The position numbers and the translations under genes were made by a program. Below are positions 17,764-27,903 of a stretch of DNA of 64,000 nt, piece after piece; position 1 is the stretch's first letter, and each line of letters begins with the position of its first letter. The notes under the pieces were generated by a model. That model worked only from the letters and a program-made list of their open reading frames with translations. It was not told where the DNA came from and made no database searches. Source of the DNA: Candidatus Woesearchaeota archaeon (GTDB taxonomy: Archaea > Nanobdellota > Nanobdellia > Woesearchaeales > GW2011-AR4); assembly GCA_016187465.1 (NCBI GenBank), contig JACPJQ010000003.1, positions 62,001 to 126,000 on the forward strand, in the 5' to 3' direction.

Positions 17764-19827
17764 ATGTTCCTCAAATCAGTAAAGCTTCATAATATCAGGA
17801 GCTATGAAAGCGCCGAGATAAATTTCCCTCCCGGCTCGGTTCTTCTGGCAGGCGATATAGGCTCTGGAAAGTCAACAATACTTCTTGCTGTGGAATTCGC
17901 CATCTTTGGCGCGAAGAAAGGAGAGCTGCCTGCATACACTTTGCTGAGGCACGGCAAAAAAGAAGGCTCTGTTGAACTGAGGATGCAAATTGACAATAAA
18001 GATATCATAATAAAGAGAGTTTTGAAAAGAAGCAATGATGACATAAGGCAGGAAGCCGGCTATATAGTCATGAACGGAATAAAAAAAGAAGGCACTTCGG
18101 AAGAGCTAAGAGCCATTGTTCTGGATTTGCTGGGCTATCCGAAAGACCTGATTAAGAAGGGCAAGGACCTGATCTACAGGTACACTGTTTATACCCCTCA
18201 GGAAGCCATGAAGCAGATTCTTTATGACGACAAGGAGACAAGGCTTGAGACCTTAAGAAAAGTCTTCAACATTGACAAATACAAGAGAATAAAGGACAAC
18301 TCAAAAATCATCACCGCTTCATTAAGGGAAAAAAAGAAGGGCATAGAAGGCTTTATCCTGGACTTGGAATACAAGAAGAAGGATTTGGAAGAAAGAAAAA
18401 ATGAAATTCTGGAGATTGACAGAAGGATTAGCGAAATACAGCCGAAAATTGAGGAAATGAAAAAGATTATCAGCGATAAAAAAATTTCTATAGGGTCTAT
18501 TGAGAATGAAATCAGGGAATTGAATGCGCTAAAAAAGGAGTTTAGCGTTGCTGAAGCAAGCCTGAGCCATAAAGTGGAGCAGAACAACAGGCTGAATGAT
18601 GAAATAAAAAAACTTGAGAGGCAGGCTGAAGAGCTTAAAAAGGATGTTGAAGGCAAAAGCCTGCAGCAGATTGACGCAATAACAAAAAAAATAAACGAAA
18701 AAGAAAAAGAAATAAACTTGGCAGAGCTAAACTACAGGAATTCAATAAAAAAAATAAGAGAGCTTGAAGTCAGGATAGAGCACTGCAGCGACACCATAAA
18801 GAAAGTAGAGTCATTGGAGATATGCCCGGTATGCGAGCAAAAAGTGGATGAGAAGCACAAGCATGACGTTCATCTCAGGGAAACCAAGAAATATCAGGAG
18901 CTTGTTGGGCAGATAAAAAATTGCAATGAAGAGGAGTCAAAGCTGGAAAGAATAAGGATTCAGCTGAAAAAGGAGCTTGATTCCCTGATGAAGGGGCAGA
19001 GCCATTTCAATGTCCTTAAAATAAAGCTTGAGAATTTAAATGAAAAAACCAGTTTGATGGAGGAGAAGCTCAGATTGAAAGAAAGCGTGAAGAAGGAAAT
19101 TGGCTCGCTCAACGCGAAAAAATCCGAATTGAATTCCAGCATAGCAAAGTATTCCAAGACAGAAGAAAAGTACAGGCTTGTCAAAAAGGAGCTGGATGAA
19201 CTGCTGCCGCAGGAAAGATTTTTGGAGCTGGAGAAGAAGAAATACGAGGCCGAGAAAGATTCAATCGCGAGATTCATTAAAAGCCTTGAAAAGGAGATAA
19301 GCGGGAAGCAGAAGGCAAAGGAAAACCTTGCTTACCTGTCCCAATTAAGCAACTGGATTGACGAGCTTTTTGTGAATCTGATGTCTGCCATGGAGAAGCA
19401 TGTAATGGCCAGCATCCACTCCCAGTTCAACGAACTGTTTAAGAACTGGTTTGATGTGCTGCTTGAGGACGAAGCGATAAGCATCAGAGTGGACGAGGAG
19501 TTCACCCCAATAATCGAGCAGGATGGGTACGAGACATATATTGAGAATCTGAGCGGCGGCGAGAAGACTTCCGTGGCACTGTCATACAGGCTTGCCCTTA
19601 ACAAGGTCATAAATGATGCTGTGGCAGGAATAAAGACAAAGGACATCATAATGCTCGACGAGCCTACAGACGGATTCAGCTCAGAGCAGCTTGACAAGGT
19701 AAGGGATGTCCTGAACCAGCTGAGCATCAATCAGATTATCATTGTTTCCCATGAAGGCAAGATAGAAAGCTTTGTGGACAATGTGATAAGGGTCCAGAAG
19801 CAGGAGCACGTAAGCGTGGTGGTTTGA
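17764..19827 (+). CDS. rad50: Rad50-like ATPase with zinc hook
   Basis: GDIGSGKSTILL Walker A, CPVCEQ hook, LSGGEKTSVALSYRLAL, IIMLDEPTDGF. Confidence 0.88.
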   Translation: MFLKSVKLHNIRSYESAEINFPPGSVLLAGDIGSGKSTILLAVEFAIFGAKKGELPAYTLLRHGKKEGSVELRMQIDNKDIIIKRVLKRSNDDIRQEAGYIVMNGIKKEGTSEELRAIVLDLLGYPKDLIKKGKDLIYRYTVYTPQEAMKQILYDDKETRLETLRKVFNIDKYKRIKDNSKIITASLREKKKGIEGFILDLEYKKKDLEERKNEILEIDRRISEIQPKIEEMKKIISDKKISIGSIENEIRELNALKKEFSVAEASLSHKVEQNNRLNDEIKKLERQAEELKKDVEGKSLQQIDAITKKINEKEKEINLAELNYRNSIKKIRELEVRIEHCSDTIKKVESLEICPVCEQKVDEKHKHDVHLRETKKYQELVGQIKNCNEEESKLERIRIQLKKELDSLMKGQSHFNVLKIKLENLNEKTSLMEEKLRLKESVKKEIGSLNAKKSELNSSIAKYSKTEEKYRLVKKELDELLPQERFLELEKKKYEAEKDSIARFIKSLEKEISGKQKAKENLAYLSQLSNWIDELFVNLMSAMEKHVMASIHSQFNELFKNWFDVLLEDEAISIRVDEEFTPIIEQDGYETYIENLSGGEKTSVALSYRLALNKVINDAVAGIKTKDIIMLDEPTDGFSSEQLDKVRDVLNQLSINQIIIVSHEGKIESFVDNVIRVQKQEHVSVVV

Positions 19828-19895
19828 ATCAAAAGCAGAAGTTTGGCGGCAATTATCTTATTATCAAATTTCGGATGTACGTACATGCCCGTCAG

Positions 19896-19992
19896 TATAG
19901 AGAACTTTGAATAACCCTCAATTTTGCCACTTTACATTCAAAGTTCTCTTAGAGAATTTTGACAATTATATGGATATTCAAAATTCTCTATA
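19896..19992 (+). mobile_element. 97-nt MITE-like double palindrome, copy 1
   Basis: Identical to 38877-38973; 14-bp and 12-bp hairpins; TATAGAGAA...TTCTCTATA ends. Confidence 0.7.
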
Positions 19993-20106
19993 TCTAATAA
20001 TCATTTCTATAACTCTGGCAGCAAAACTGCTTCTTCTTCACAGATTAGGTGTCCGGCCCCTGAACAGGCAAAATCATTTCTTCCGCAATATGGAATAGAA
20101 AATCTT

Positions 20107-20574
20107 GTGGCAGAGCTTGAGAACCCTATAGATGTAAATATGGATATTCAAGCTGGAAAACGCAAACAGGATTATGTGGTATGCGCATATAACTCTAAAT
20201 TAAGCCACCACAAACCTGTAAAAATTGACCCTTCCGAAGAAAAAATCAGATTTCTAACTGGAAGCAATTATGACGCACTTGCATTTTATGTCAATGACAG
20301 CAGCAGCCTGGAATCAGCAGCAACCATCTATAGGCAGATTGAGGGTGGAAGGGAAGTTACTTATGTTTATTTTGATTCAAAGTATATGGGGAATCTATCA
20401 AGCAGCGGCACTCATTTTATGCTTCGCTTTAACTATTGGAATTTTAGTTTGATAAGAAAAACTGCGTTTACTATACTATTTAGGGGAGCAGAGAAAAACG
20501 GGTTGCTCAATCCGCCCTCTTCTAAAGAAAATTCTCAAACACCGGAAAGAACAGAAATTCAGCATGTTCAATAA
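20107..20574 (+). CDS. Hypothetical protein, possibly 5'-truncated
   Basis: Frame stays open upstream of 20107 back to a TGA in the 97-nt repeat, with no ATG. Confidence 0.35.
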   Translation: MAELENPIDVNMDIQAGKRKQDYVVCAYNSKLSHHKPVKIDPSEEKIRFLTGSNYDALAFYVNDSSSLESAATIYRQIEGGREVTYVYFDSKYMGNLSSSGTHFMLRFNYWNFSLIRKTAFTILFRGAEKNGLLNPPSSKENSQTPERTEIQHVQ

Positions 20575-20655
20575 ATTCTTGAGGCGGCGTCTGCCAAAAC
20601 CGAAAGCTTTAAAAAGTGGATAGTATAGTATTAAAATATATAAATTGGGGGTAAA

Positions 20656-20799
20656 ATGGTTTATGCAGGAAATGTCAGGAGTCTAGAAACTGTCAAGAGG
20701 GAAGACCTTATTAGGCAGTGCCCTGACTGCGGAAACAAGGATATAGAGTACTCAAACGAGGAATTCTACTGCAGGAAATGCGGATTAGTGCTGGATTAA
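20656..20799 (+). CDS. Stand-alone TFIIB-type zinc-ribbon protein (47 aa)
   Basis: MVYAGNVRSLETVKREDLIRQCPDCGNKDIEYSNEEFYCRKCGLVLD*; SD ggggg and TATA upstream. Confidence 0.75.
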   Translation: MVYAGNVRSLETVKREDLIRQCPDCGNKDIEYSNEEFYCRKCGLVLD

Positions 20800-20850
20800 G
20801 CAAATCTTAAATACTGATTCTTAACAACACTCAGCAAAAAGGGGTGGAAG

Positions 20851-23800
20851 ATGAGATTTTGTTTATTTGTTGCAGTTTTTATATTGCTGAGCTTAAATGC
20901 CGGCGCTTCCTGGCGGACTTTTCAGAATGATTCAAGAAACACCGGCGCCGCAGACGGCATCGGGCATTTTCCTTTGCAAACAGCGAATTTCAGCGACAAT
21001 TCACTGGGCATGGATTTTCAGCCGTTAGTTGACGATTTGAATGCCGATGGCGGCAATGAAATTGCAGTATTCTCCAACAATTCTTTAATAATTTTTAATC
21101 CTCAATTGAATATTTTAACGCAGACAAAAGTTGGCCAGATACTTGGCCAGCCGACATTATTTGATTTTGACAATGACGATTTTATTGAAATAATCTTCAA
21201 CTCAAGGCAAAACTCAACTGATTATTTTTTTGCCTACCAATACAATAATCTGGATTTGCAGCAGGAATCCAACATAACCCTGGGCAATGCCAGCTTCGGC
21301 GGAATAAAATGCATTAATATCAATGGCACAGGTTTTTGTGTATTCAAGGATAAAGGCAACTATGTCCATATCGTAAACATGGATTCAGAAACAGACAGCT
21401 CTTACAGCACATCTGCCTATAACGAAACCCGCCAGACTGTTCCTGCAATCGGGGACATAGACAATGACGGCGCTTACGAGGCAGTGTTCTGGCTTAACAA
21501 TGACAGCGGCGGCGGCTACGGGTTTTTGGTTTTTGATTTGGATCAACGAAAAGTTGACTGGATTGTCGATAACATCTTCTCCCCGTTTATAACAAACTTT
21601 GCTTTGAAGGGGCAGCCTGTTTTGGTTGATTTGAATAATGACCGTAAACTGGAGATTGCAGCCAGCGTTTTTTATGATGATGCGCTTAATATTGATTTTG
21701 CCACTGACTGGTATACAGAGCTGTTTGTTTACAGCTTTAACGGAACAAAATTATTCTCAAAATGCGAAACCGGAGTTCTTGGCTGCAATGACGGCTTTGC
21801 AACAGGAGGCGCTGATAAAAGATGGGAAGGCACAAACCCTTTTGTTTTGGACTACAATAACGGCGGCAGGGATGAAATATGCTTCATAAAAGACGAGAAA
21901 ATTGGCCTTTATTTTGACCATATGGGATTCAACTGCTACAACTACAGCGGGAATGAAATTGCTAGGGTTAATCTGACACTTAGTGACACAGTAAAGGGGA
22001 TCGCAACAACAGCAGACATGAATAATGACGGCAGCAGGGAAATCATAACCTATACCGATATTTACCTTCTCAACGGCACGTCAATCATGAGCTTTGATTT
22101 TGGTACTAATGCTCCGGTGCCTGCGGATATTGACGGCAACGAAGGCATGGATTTGCTTTGGACAGAGGGCAATAAGATAAAGGTGTTTTTAGACAGCAAT
22201 AATTATACAATTGATTTAAGCGTTGACAGCTCCGATATAAGCTTTCAGAAATTCAATTCCACGCATGTTGTTGTAAACGCAATAATAAAAAATACCGGCG
22301 AGATTGAGGCAAAAAATGCAGATGCTTTTGTTTACAATGAAGATACGTCAGAAGAGAATACCGCAGTGCTGAGCATTGGAGGGAGGGGCAACGCAACATT
22401 CAGCTCAATTCTGGCGCTGAAAGAGGGCGAAAAAGTTTGGGTTAGCATCGACCCCTACAACGGAATAGACGAGTCAGATGAAAAGAACAACGTTGCATTC
22501 AGGGAATTCGGCGGTTTGCCCTATGTTTTTGTAAGTGTGAGTTTGGAGCCGTCCAATATTAATTCCGAGTTTCAGGAATACATCAAGAATAAACTGACTT
22601 CCGGGTATTACACTTCAAATGCAAACGAGGCAGATGTCAAGGTTTACATCGGCAAAAATAATCCAAGAAACCAGGATAACAATATAAAAACATTAAATGA
22701 TTTCGAGTTCGGATATGATTACGGGAACATTTTTTACAATGACGGGACAGGAACATTGCCTTACAATGGTTTAATTGGTGGTTTTAAGGATTCGGATGGC
22801 AAAGTAAAAATAATGATAGTAGGAAATGAAATTGAGGGAGACATTTCCGCAGCCAAGGAGTTCATTAAAAATCAGGCGCTGCTTTTGAATGCCCAAGATT
22901 CGATATTTGTTGATGATGAAAACATTGATGCTGTCAGAGTTTTTGACTTTTTGCATTTGGGCGGCAATAACGAGCATTACAAAGTTGGAAATGATGAATT
23001 CAGGAGAATAGTCCGCAATGCGCTTAATGACGAGATGTTTAATGTTGAAGACAAAACCGTAGTGACTGGCAACGATATAACCTTAAGATTAAGGAATTTA
23101 AAGCCAAATATAAGTTCTGACTATCTTGAATATTTGAATTCTACAGGAGTTCCAACTGATTTGCCTGTTGTCTTAGCACGAGGGATACATAGCAATTTGA
23201 CTACATGGGAGACGCTAGCTGGGGAACTTGCTAATGAAGGAAGGGATGCGTGGCTTATCGAAATAACCGGTGGCCCAAACACAGAATGTGACGAATGCCC
23301 AAATTACAATTTTTCAGATTTGACAGATAACTATTGGTCAACTTTAGTCAATGGTATATTAAGCTTTACAGGAAGAGATAAAATACAATATGTTGGTCAC
23401 AGCAACGGTGGAAGAGTAGCCATTGAGTCATTAGCTAACGGTGTAGTCAATCCAAATAAAATCGATACTTTAATCGGCGTTGCTGTTCCCAGCGCATTTG
23501 AAGGCTACTCGACATTTGGCTTTTATTTCGGCAAGTATGGGGAGCAAATAATGGAAGAGTTAGAAGGAAAAAGTCACGTGAGTATGACGGAGATTGGGGA
23601 TAAATTAAGAGAAATTTGCCTGTCGAAATCTGAAATATCATGTACTATTCTTACTCGAGGTTTAAAATCCGATAACAAAATGTCATTTAATGTTGATAAA
23701 CAATTATACTTATTGATAATTAACGATAGCGATGAGCATATAGGTAAGGATTTAGAGTTGGATAATTTTTACATTTTAGAGGGGTGGATTACAGATGATA

Positions 23801-24030
23801 AAGAAAATAACATAACTCATGATTTTATTGTTACAGAACAAGATGAAAAAGGCATTTATAAAAACATAATATCTTCCAATAAAAAACATTACAAGATATG
23901 GGGCGCCCATACAGCTGGATGGAGTTCAGCATCATTGCCTGATAGAACAATAACCAAAAGTATTATAAAGGACGCATTGAATAAAAAAACATTAACTAAA
24001 TACAAATCAAATGAAATCAATTCAACTTAA
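20851..24030 (+). CDS. Large secreted protein: FG-GAP/VCBS-like repeats, CARDB-like domain, C-terminal alpha/beta-hydrolase (lipase-like)
   Basis: Signal peptide; repeated DxDNDG-type motifs; ESDEKNNVAFREF; VGHSNGGRVAIESL nucleophile elbow. Confidence 0.8.
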   Translation: MRFCLFVAVFILLSLNAGASWRTFQNDSRNTGAADGIGHFPLQTANFSDNSLGMDFQPLVDDLNADGGNEIAVFSNNSLIIFNPQLNILTQTKVGQILGQPTLFDFDNDDFIEIIFNSRQNSTDYFFAYQYNNLDLQQESNITLGNASFGGIKCININGTGFCVFKDKGNYVHIVNMDSETDSSYSTSAYNETRQTVPAIGDIDNDGAYEAVFWLNNDSGGGYGFLVFDLDQRKVDWIVDNIFSPFITNFALKGQPVLVDLNNDRKLEIAASVFYDDALNIDFATDWYTELFVYSFNGTKLFSKCETGVLGCNDGFATGGADKRWEGTNPFVLDYNNGGRDEICFIKDEKIGLYFDHMGFNCYNYSGNEIARVNLTLSDTVKGIATTADMNNDGSREIITYTDIYLLNGTSIMSFDFGTNAPVPADIDGNEGMDLLWTEGNKIKVFLDSNNYTIDLSVDSSDISFQKFNSTHVVVNAIIKNTGEIEAKNADAFVYNEDTSEENTAVLSIGGRGNATFSSILALKEGEKVWVSIDPYNGIDESDEKNNVAFREFGGLPYVFVSVSLEPSNINSEFQEYIKNKLTSGYYTSNANEADVKVYIGKNNPRNQDNNIKTLNDFEFGYDYGNIFYNDGTGTLPYNGLIGGFKDSDGKVKIMIVGNEIEGDISAAKEFIKNQALLLNAQDSIFVDDENIDAVRVFDFLHLGGNNEHYKVGNDEFRRIVRNALNDEMFNVEDKTVVTGNDITLRLRNLKPNISSDYLEYLNSTGVPTDLPVVLARGIHSNLTTWETLAGELANEGRDAWLIEITGGPNTECDECPNYNFSDLTDNYWSTLVNGILSFTGRDKIQYVGHSNGGRVAIESLANGVVNPNKIDTLIGVAVPSAFEGYSTFGFYFGKYGEQIMEELEGKSHVSMTEIGDKLREICLSKSEISCTILTRGLKSDNKMSFNVDKQLYLLIINDSDEHIGKDLELDNFYILEGWITDDKENNITHDFIVTEQDEKGIYKNIISSNKKHYKIWGAHTAGWSSASLPDRTITKSIIKDALNKKTLTKYKSNEINST

Positions 24031-24388
24031 AAAAATAGTGAAAATTGATAAAATCAAAAACAATTTATTAAAAAATAGTATAATTGCTGGAGTTATTGGA
24101 TTTTTATCTTGGGCATCTCTTTTTTTGATATTTATTCCACTGGCTGATTATTATAAATTTGGAAAGGTATATACAAATGCGTTACTTTTATTATTGCAAA
24201 ATCCTAATTTTTACTTGAAATCCCTTTTCGTTGGTCTTATATTCTTCCTTTTCTTCTACCTAAACCTAAAATACAAAGAAAAATCACAATTTGCTAAATT
24301 TATAATGTGGGCAGGGGTAATAGGTTATACATTATTTTATTTAGGTTATTTGTTTTTGTTGTTCTTCTTTAGGTTTACGGATTTATAA
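24011..24388 (+). CDS. Multi-TM membrane protein overlapping the lipase gene
   Basis: 125 aa, several hydrophobic segments; overlaps upstream CDS by 20 nt. A shifted frame after 24388 reads NALIGFLIYKIKRAK*, like the 29300 gene C-terminus. Confidence 0.6.
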   Translation: MKSIQLKKIVKIDKIKNNLLKNSIIAGVIGFLSWASLFLIFIPLADYYKFGKVYTNALLLLLQNPNFYLKSLFVGLIFFLFFYLNLKYKEKSQFAKFIMWAGVIGYTLFYLGYLFLLFFFRFTDL

Positions 24389-24469
24389 TGCTTTAATCGG
24401 ATTTTTGATTTACAAGATAAAAAGAGCAAAATAAGAAACCTTTATATACAAAATAGATACTATAAAATT

Positions 24470-25639
24470 ATGCAGAAAACAATTCTAGATATTATAGAAA
24501 GAGGTGGAAAATCAGAATACGAGTTAATAGGAGATAAAAAAGTATTGGTTGAAAGAGGTCAGTTTTGGATACAAAAACAGAGACAAGGACACAGTATGCA
24601 CTATATTGTCCCTTACCAAGCATGTTTTGCTCCACAGATACCTAAATTTTTCATTGAAAAATATTCTAAAGAAGAGGATGTTGTTTTAGACCCTTTTTGT
24701 GGTAGATGCACAACGGTTTTTGAAGCTAATCAGCTAGGTAGAATTGGGTTTGGTGTAGATGTATCTCCATTAGGTTTGGAAATTGCTAAAGCGAAAAAGA
24801 AAAATGTTAAACTAACTGAAGTTATTAATAGATTAAAAGAAATTGATTTTTCTAAAGAAAGAAAAGAAGGGTATGAAGAATTTAAAGATATATACCACCC
24901 AAAAACATATTCCCAATTACTTAATATCAGAGACCAATTAAGAAATACCAAAGTTGATAACTTAATAAAGGTGATAATTCTCGGAAGATTACATGGGCAT
25001 TCAGACGCTTTCTTCTCTGTATGGACATTTAACGTTATTTCTCTTTCTAAAGATAGAATAAAAAATCAAGCAGAAAAGAGAGGAATGAAACCAGAATTTA
25101 GAGATATTGTACCTAGGATAATAAAGAAAGCAAAAGAAGTAATGAGTGACCCGATAATAGAACAACCAAAATCAAGATTATGGAGAGCAGATTCAAGAAA
25201 TATGCCTTTTATAGACGCTAACTCAATTGATTTAATAATTACATCACCTCCATTTTTGAATGTAGTAAATTATATAGATGACAATTGGTTGAGATTTTGG
25301 TTTTTGGGTTTTGATAGAAATAAGTTAAGGAAGAAGATAGTACAAACTGACGATTTAAATGAGTATACTAATTTTATTAAAAATTCTATGGAAGAAATGA
25401 ATAGAGTTCTAAAGAAAGATAAGTATTGTATTATTGAAGTCGGGGATATTAGGCATCAATCCAAAAAATTATACATGGATCATATAATAGTTCCTTTAGC
25501 AGGACAAACCGGTTTTGAAGTTGGAAAAGTAATGATTAACTATATGACTGCTCCAAAAATTTCTAAAGCATTTAAACCAAGAACAAAAAATGCCGGAACA
25601 AAAACTAATAGATGTGTGATAATGAGAAAAGTAAGTTAA
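24470..25639 (+). CDS. DNA methyltransferase (TSPPF type)
   Basis: DPFCGRCTTVFEANQLGRIGFGVDVSPLGLE, IITSPPFLNVVNYIDDNWLRFWFLGF. Confidence 0.85.
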   Translation: MQKTILDIIERGGKSEYELIGDKKVLVERGQFWIQKQRQGHSMHYIVPYQACFAPQIPKFFIEKYSKEEDVVLDPFCGRCTTVFEANQLGRIGFGVDVSPLGLEIAKAKKKNVKLTEVINRLKEIDFSKERKEGYEEFKDIYHPKTYSQLLNIRDQLRNTKVDNLIKVIILGRLHGHSDAFFSVWTFNVISLSKDRIKNQAEKRGMKPEFRDIVPRIIKKAKEVMSDPIIEQPKSRLWRADSRNMPFIDANSIDLIITSPPFLNVVNYIDDNWLRFWFLGFDRNKLRKKIVQTDDLNEYTNFIKNSMEEMNRVLKKDKYCIIEVGDIRHQSKKLYMDHIIVPLAGQTGFEVGKVMINYMTAPKISKAFKPRTKNAGTKTNRCVIMRKVS

Positions 25640-27364
25640 CTATAATTTTCGTATTTTTATGTATTTAAAATTTGGATTTTTTAAATCTAGTTCGTGTTTC
25701 ATTTCATCTTGCATATCTTTTACAAATACATTAAACTGGCTTGAGATATACTCAGGCTTTCTTATGAATAATATCTTGGACAACATCTCATCAAAATCAC
25801 TTTCTAAAATTGAGTTAGTATAAAAACTATTCATAAGTCTTAAAAAAGCTACTATTGCAAAAGTATCAAAAATATCAGATGTTCTAATATCCTGATTATT
25901 ATTTTTCAACATATAGTATTTATTTAATGTACCAAAGAAATTACATATTTTATTACAAGAATATACAACAAAGTTTGGCGTGGTCTGATTTTTAGAGTTT
26001 TCTAAATATGTTTTATAAAAATTACCATTTGGTTTAATTAATTGAACTAAACCAGAGCCTATTATTGTATTTGTATTAATTTCAGATTTATACTTGTTGA
26101 CATCTATTAAATTTTCATATTTTTTCAATAACTTATTTTCTAATTTAAATAATTTAAATTTATTTCTAAAGAACCCATTACTATTTAAATGGATTAATAT
26201 CGATTTACTCGTTGCTCTTTTATGTTGTGGATTTACATGTGTTAGAATTGTGTCTAATAAATCCTGGTTTACTTTTAACTGCGTTGTATTTATATCACTA
26301 AACAGTTTTGCTTCTTCCTTTGTAAAATCAGAACCAGGAAGAAATTTAACTCCTGTAACTATTAATTGATATTCTTCTTTAATTTTTTCAAATTCAGAAG
26401 CATCAATATTTTTATTTAATAATTTTACAAAAGCAAATAATCTATGTTGACCATCTATTAAACATAATGAATTAAAATTTTGGTCAAAAGTTAAATTACC
26501 AAAGCCTTCTTCATTGGATGCAATGAATTTTGAATTATTTGGTAAAGTCACGATAATGTTATTTGGAAAACGATTTTTATTTGATACTACATACTCTTGA
26601 ATACTCTTCAACTTCTTTTGATCGAGACTCCTTTGATAAGCTTTTTCCTCCCATTGTTTATTTCTTATCACCTTTACATATTTTAATAAATTTGCAGGAG
26701 ATATTTTAAAAACATACATCTCCATATTAGCTAAAGGACCAACAGCTACTTTTAGTGCTGGATTTGGGTATGGAAGAGAACTTCTTTCAAAATCATCTAT
26801 GTTTAATGCCATACCTTTTGGTGATATATCTAGATAACTATACAACTCGTATTTGGTAAATTCACCAAGTAAATTTATAATTTCATTGAAGTAAATAAAC
26901 CTTTTTCCATCGATTAAGTAAACATTATCTTCTTGATTTTCAATAAAATCATCATTTAGATTTAAAAATATCTTTTTCACAGTTGTTCTAATGTTAGAAT
27001 TGGAGTGTTTTAGATATTTAATCAAATTATCATAATCTTCTGTCGATACTAATTTGTTATCCTTGAGGAACTCTACAACATTTGATAAATTATTTTCAAT
27101 TTCTTTTAATTTCATTATTGCTAACTTTCTTTCTTGTTTTTTATCTGATTGCGCCTGAGTTGATTCTACTAAAAGCATCAGCTTCCCAGTTTTATCAAAT
27201 GCAAGAATATCGAGGTCTTGTTTAGTTCCTTTTAATAAAAATTGTTTTTTTAAATTCATATATTTTATGCAATAATCATGGTCAAGAATTAATGTTTTAA
27301 AACCTACATCCAAAAAAAATTTCTTTATACAATCTAATAGAATTTTATTTTTATTTTCTGTCAT
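25640..27364 (-). CDS. DGQHR-domain protein (DndB-like) with possible N-terminal PD-(D/E)xK fold
   Basis: CLIDGQHRLFAFVKLLNK; N-term QDLDILAFDKTGKLMLLVESTQ. Confidence 0.7.
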   Translation of the reverse strand: MTENKNKILLDCIKKFFLDVGFKTLILDHDYCIKYMNLKKQFLLKGTKQDLDILAFDKTGKLMLLVESTQAQSDKKQERKLAIMKLKEIENNLSNVVEFLKDNKLVSTEDYDNLIKYLKHSNSNIRTTVKKIFLNLNDDFIENQEDNVYLIDGKRFIYFNEIINLLGEFTKYELYSYLDISPKGMALNIDDFERSSLPYPNPALKVAVGPLANMEMYVFKISPANLLKYVKVIRNKQWEEKAYQRSLDQKKLKSIQEYVVSNKNRFPNNIIVTLPNNSKFIASNEEGFGNLTFDQNFNSLCLIDGQHRLFAFVKLLNKNIDASEFEKIKEEYQLIVTGVKFLPGSDFTKEEAKLFSDINTTQLKVNQDLLDTILTHVNPQHKRATSKSILIHLNSNGFFRNKFKLFKLENKLLKKYENLIDVNKYKSEINTNTIIGSGLVQLIKPNGNFYKTYLENSKNQTTPNFVVYSCNKICNFFGTLNKYYMLKNNNQDIRTSDIFDTFAIVAFLRLMNSFYTNSILESDFDEMLSKILFIRKPEYISSQFNVFVKDMQDEMKHELDLKNPNFKYIKIRKL

Positions 27365-27903
27365 TATATCTTTTCCCTTTTAAGTTTAATGGCATTTCTT
27401 TTAGTAACCTCAAAATTACCATAAAAGATAACCTTATCTTTTTTATTGTATACAGTCTTAGCCTTTAAAGTTGGCCCATAAAATCTTTTCGAAATATTTG
27501 ATTCCCAATCAGATTTATCTAATTTTACTAAACAACAAAAGAATTCATCAAAATTTCCACCCCATGATACCAATAAGTAATCTGGGGCTCTTTGACTAAA
27601 TTCCCCACCTGTCCAAGCATTCTCAGTTGAAGTCATCTTAATTTCCATAGGTTTGTTTATTTGGGTAAATACTAAATCTTTATCCCTATCTGCTAATGCC
27701 CTTTTAACTTCATACCCTAATCTTTTAGTAAAAACATCGGATGCTACTTTCTCCATAATTTTACCTATAATTTCTGACAAATTTTTATTGTTAAAACTAA
27801 TATCATATTCTTCCATAACCTCTTCCTTTATTTTTTTCATCCTAAAAGAAACTCCTTTAAGAATTTCTATTACCATATCTTTTGTAATATTAAATTCATT
27901 CAT
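27364..27903 (-). CDS. Putative type II restriction endonuclease
   Basis: DKDLVFTQINKPMEIKMTSTENAWTGGEFSQRAPDYLLVSW fits a PD-(D/E)xK pattern; cassette context. Confidence 0.55.
   Translation of the reverse strand: MNEFNITKDMVIEILKGVSFRMKKIKEEVMEEYDISFNNKNLSEIIGKIMEKVASDVFTKRLGYEVKRALADRDKDLVFTQINKPMEIKMTSTENAWTGGEFSQRAPDYLLVSWGGNFDEFFCCLVKLDKSDWESNISKRFYGPTLKAKTVYNKKDKVIFYGNFEVTKRNAIKLKREKI

Noticed and set aside
18222-19730. Minus-strand Ser/Leu-rich ORFs opposite rad50
   Set aside because: Antisense frames of a coding gene with clear Rad50 motifs on the other strand.
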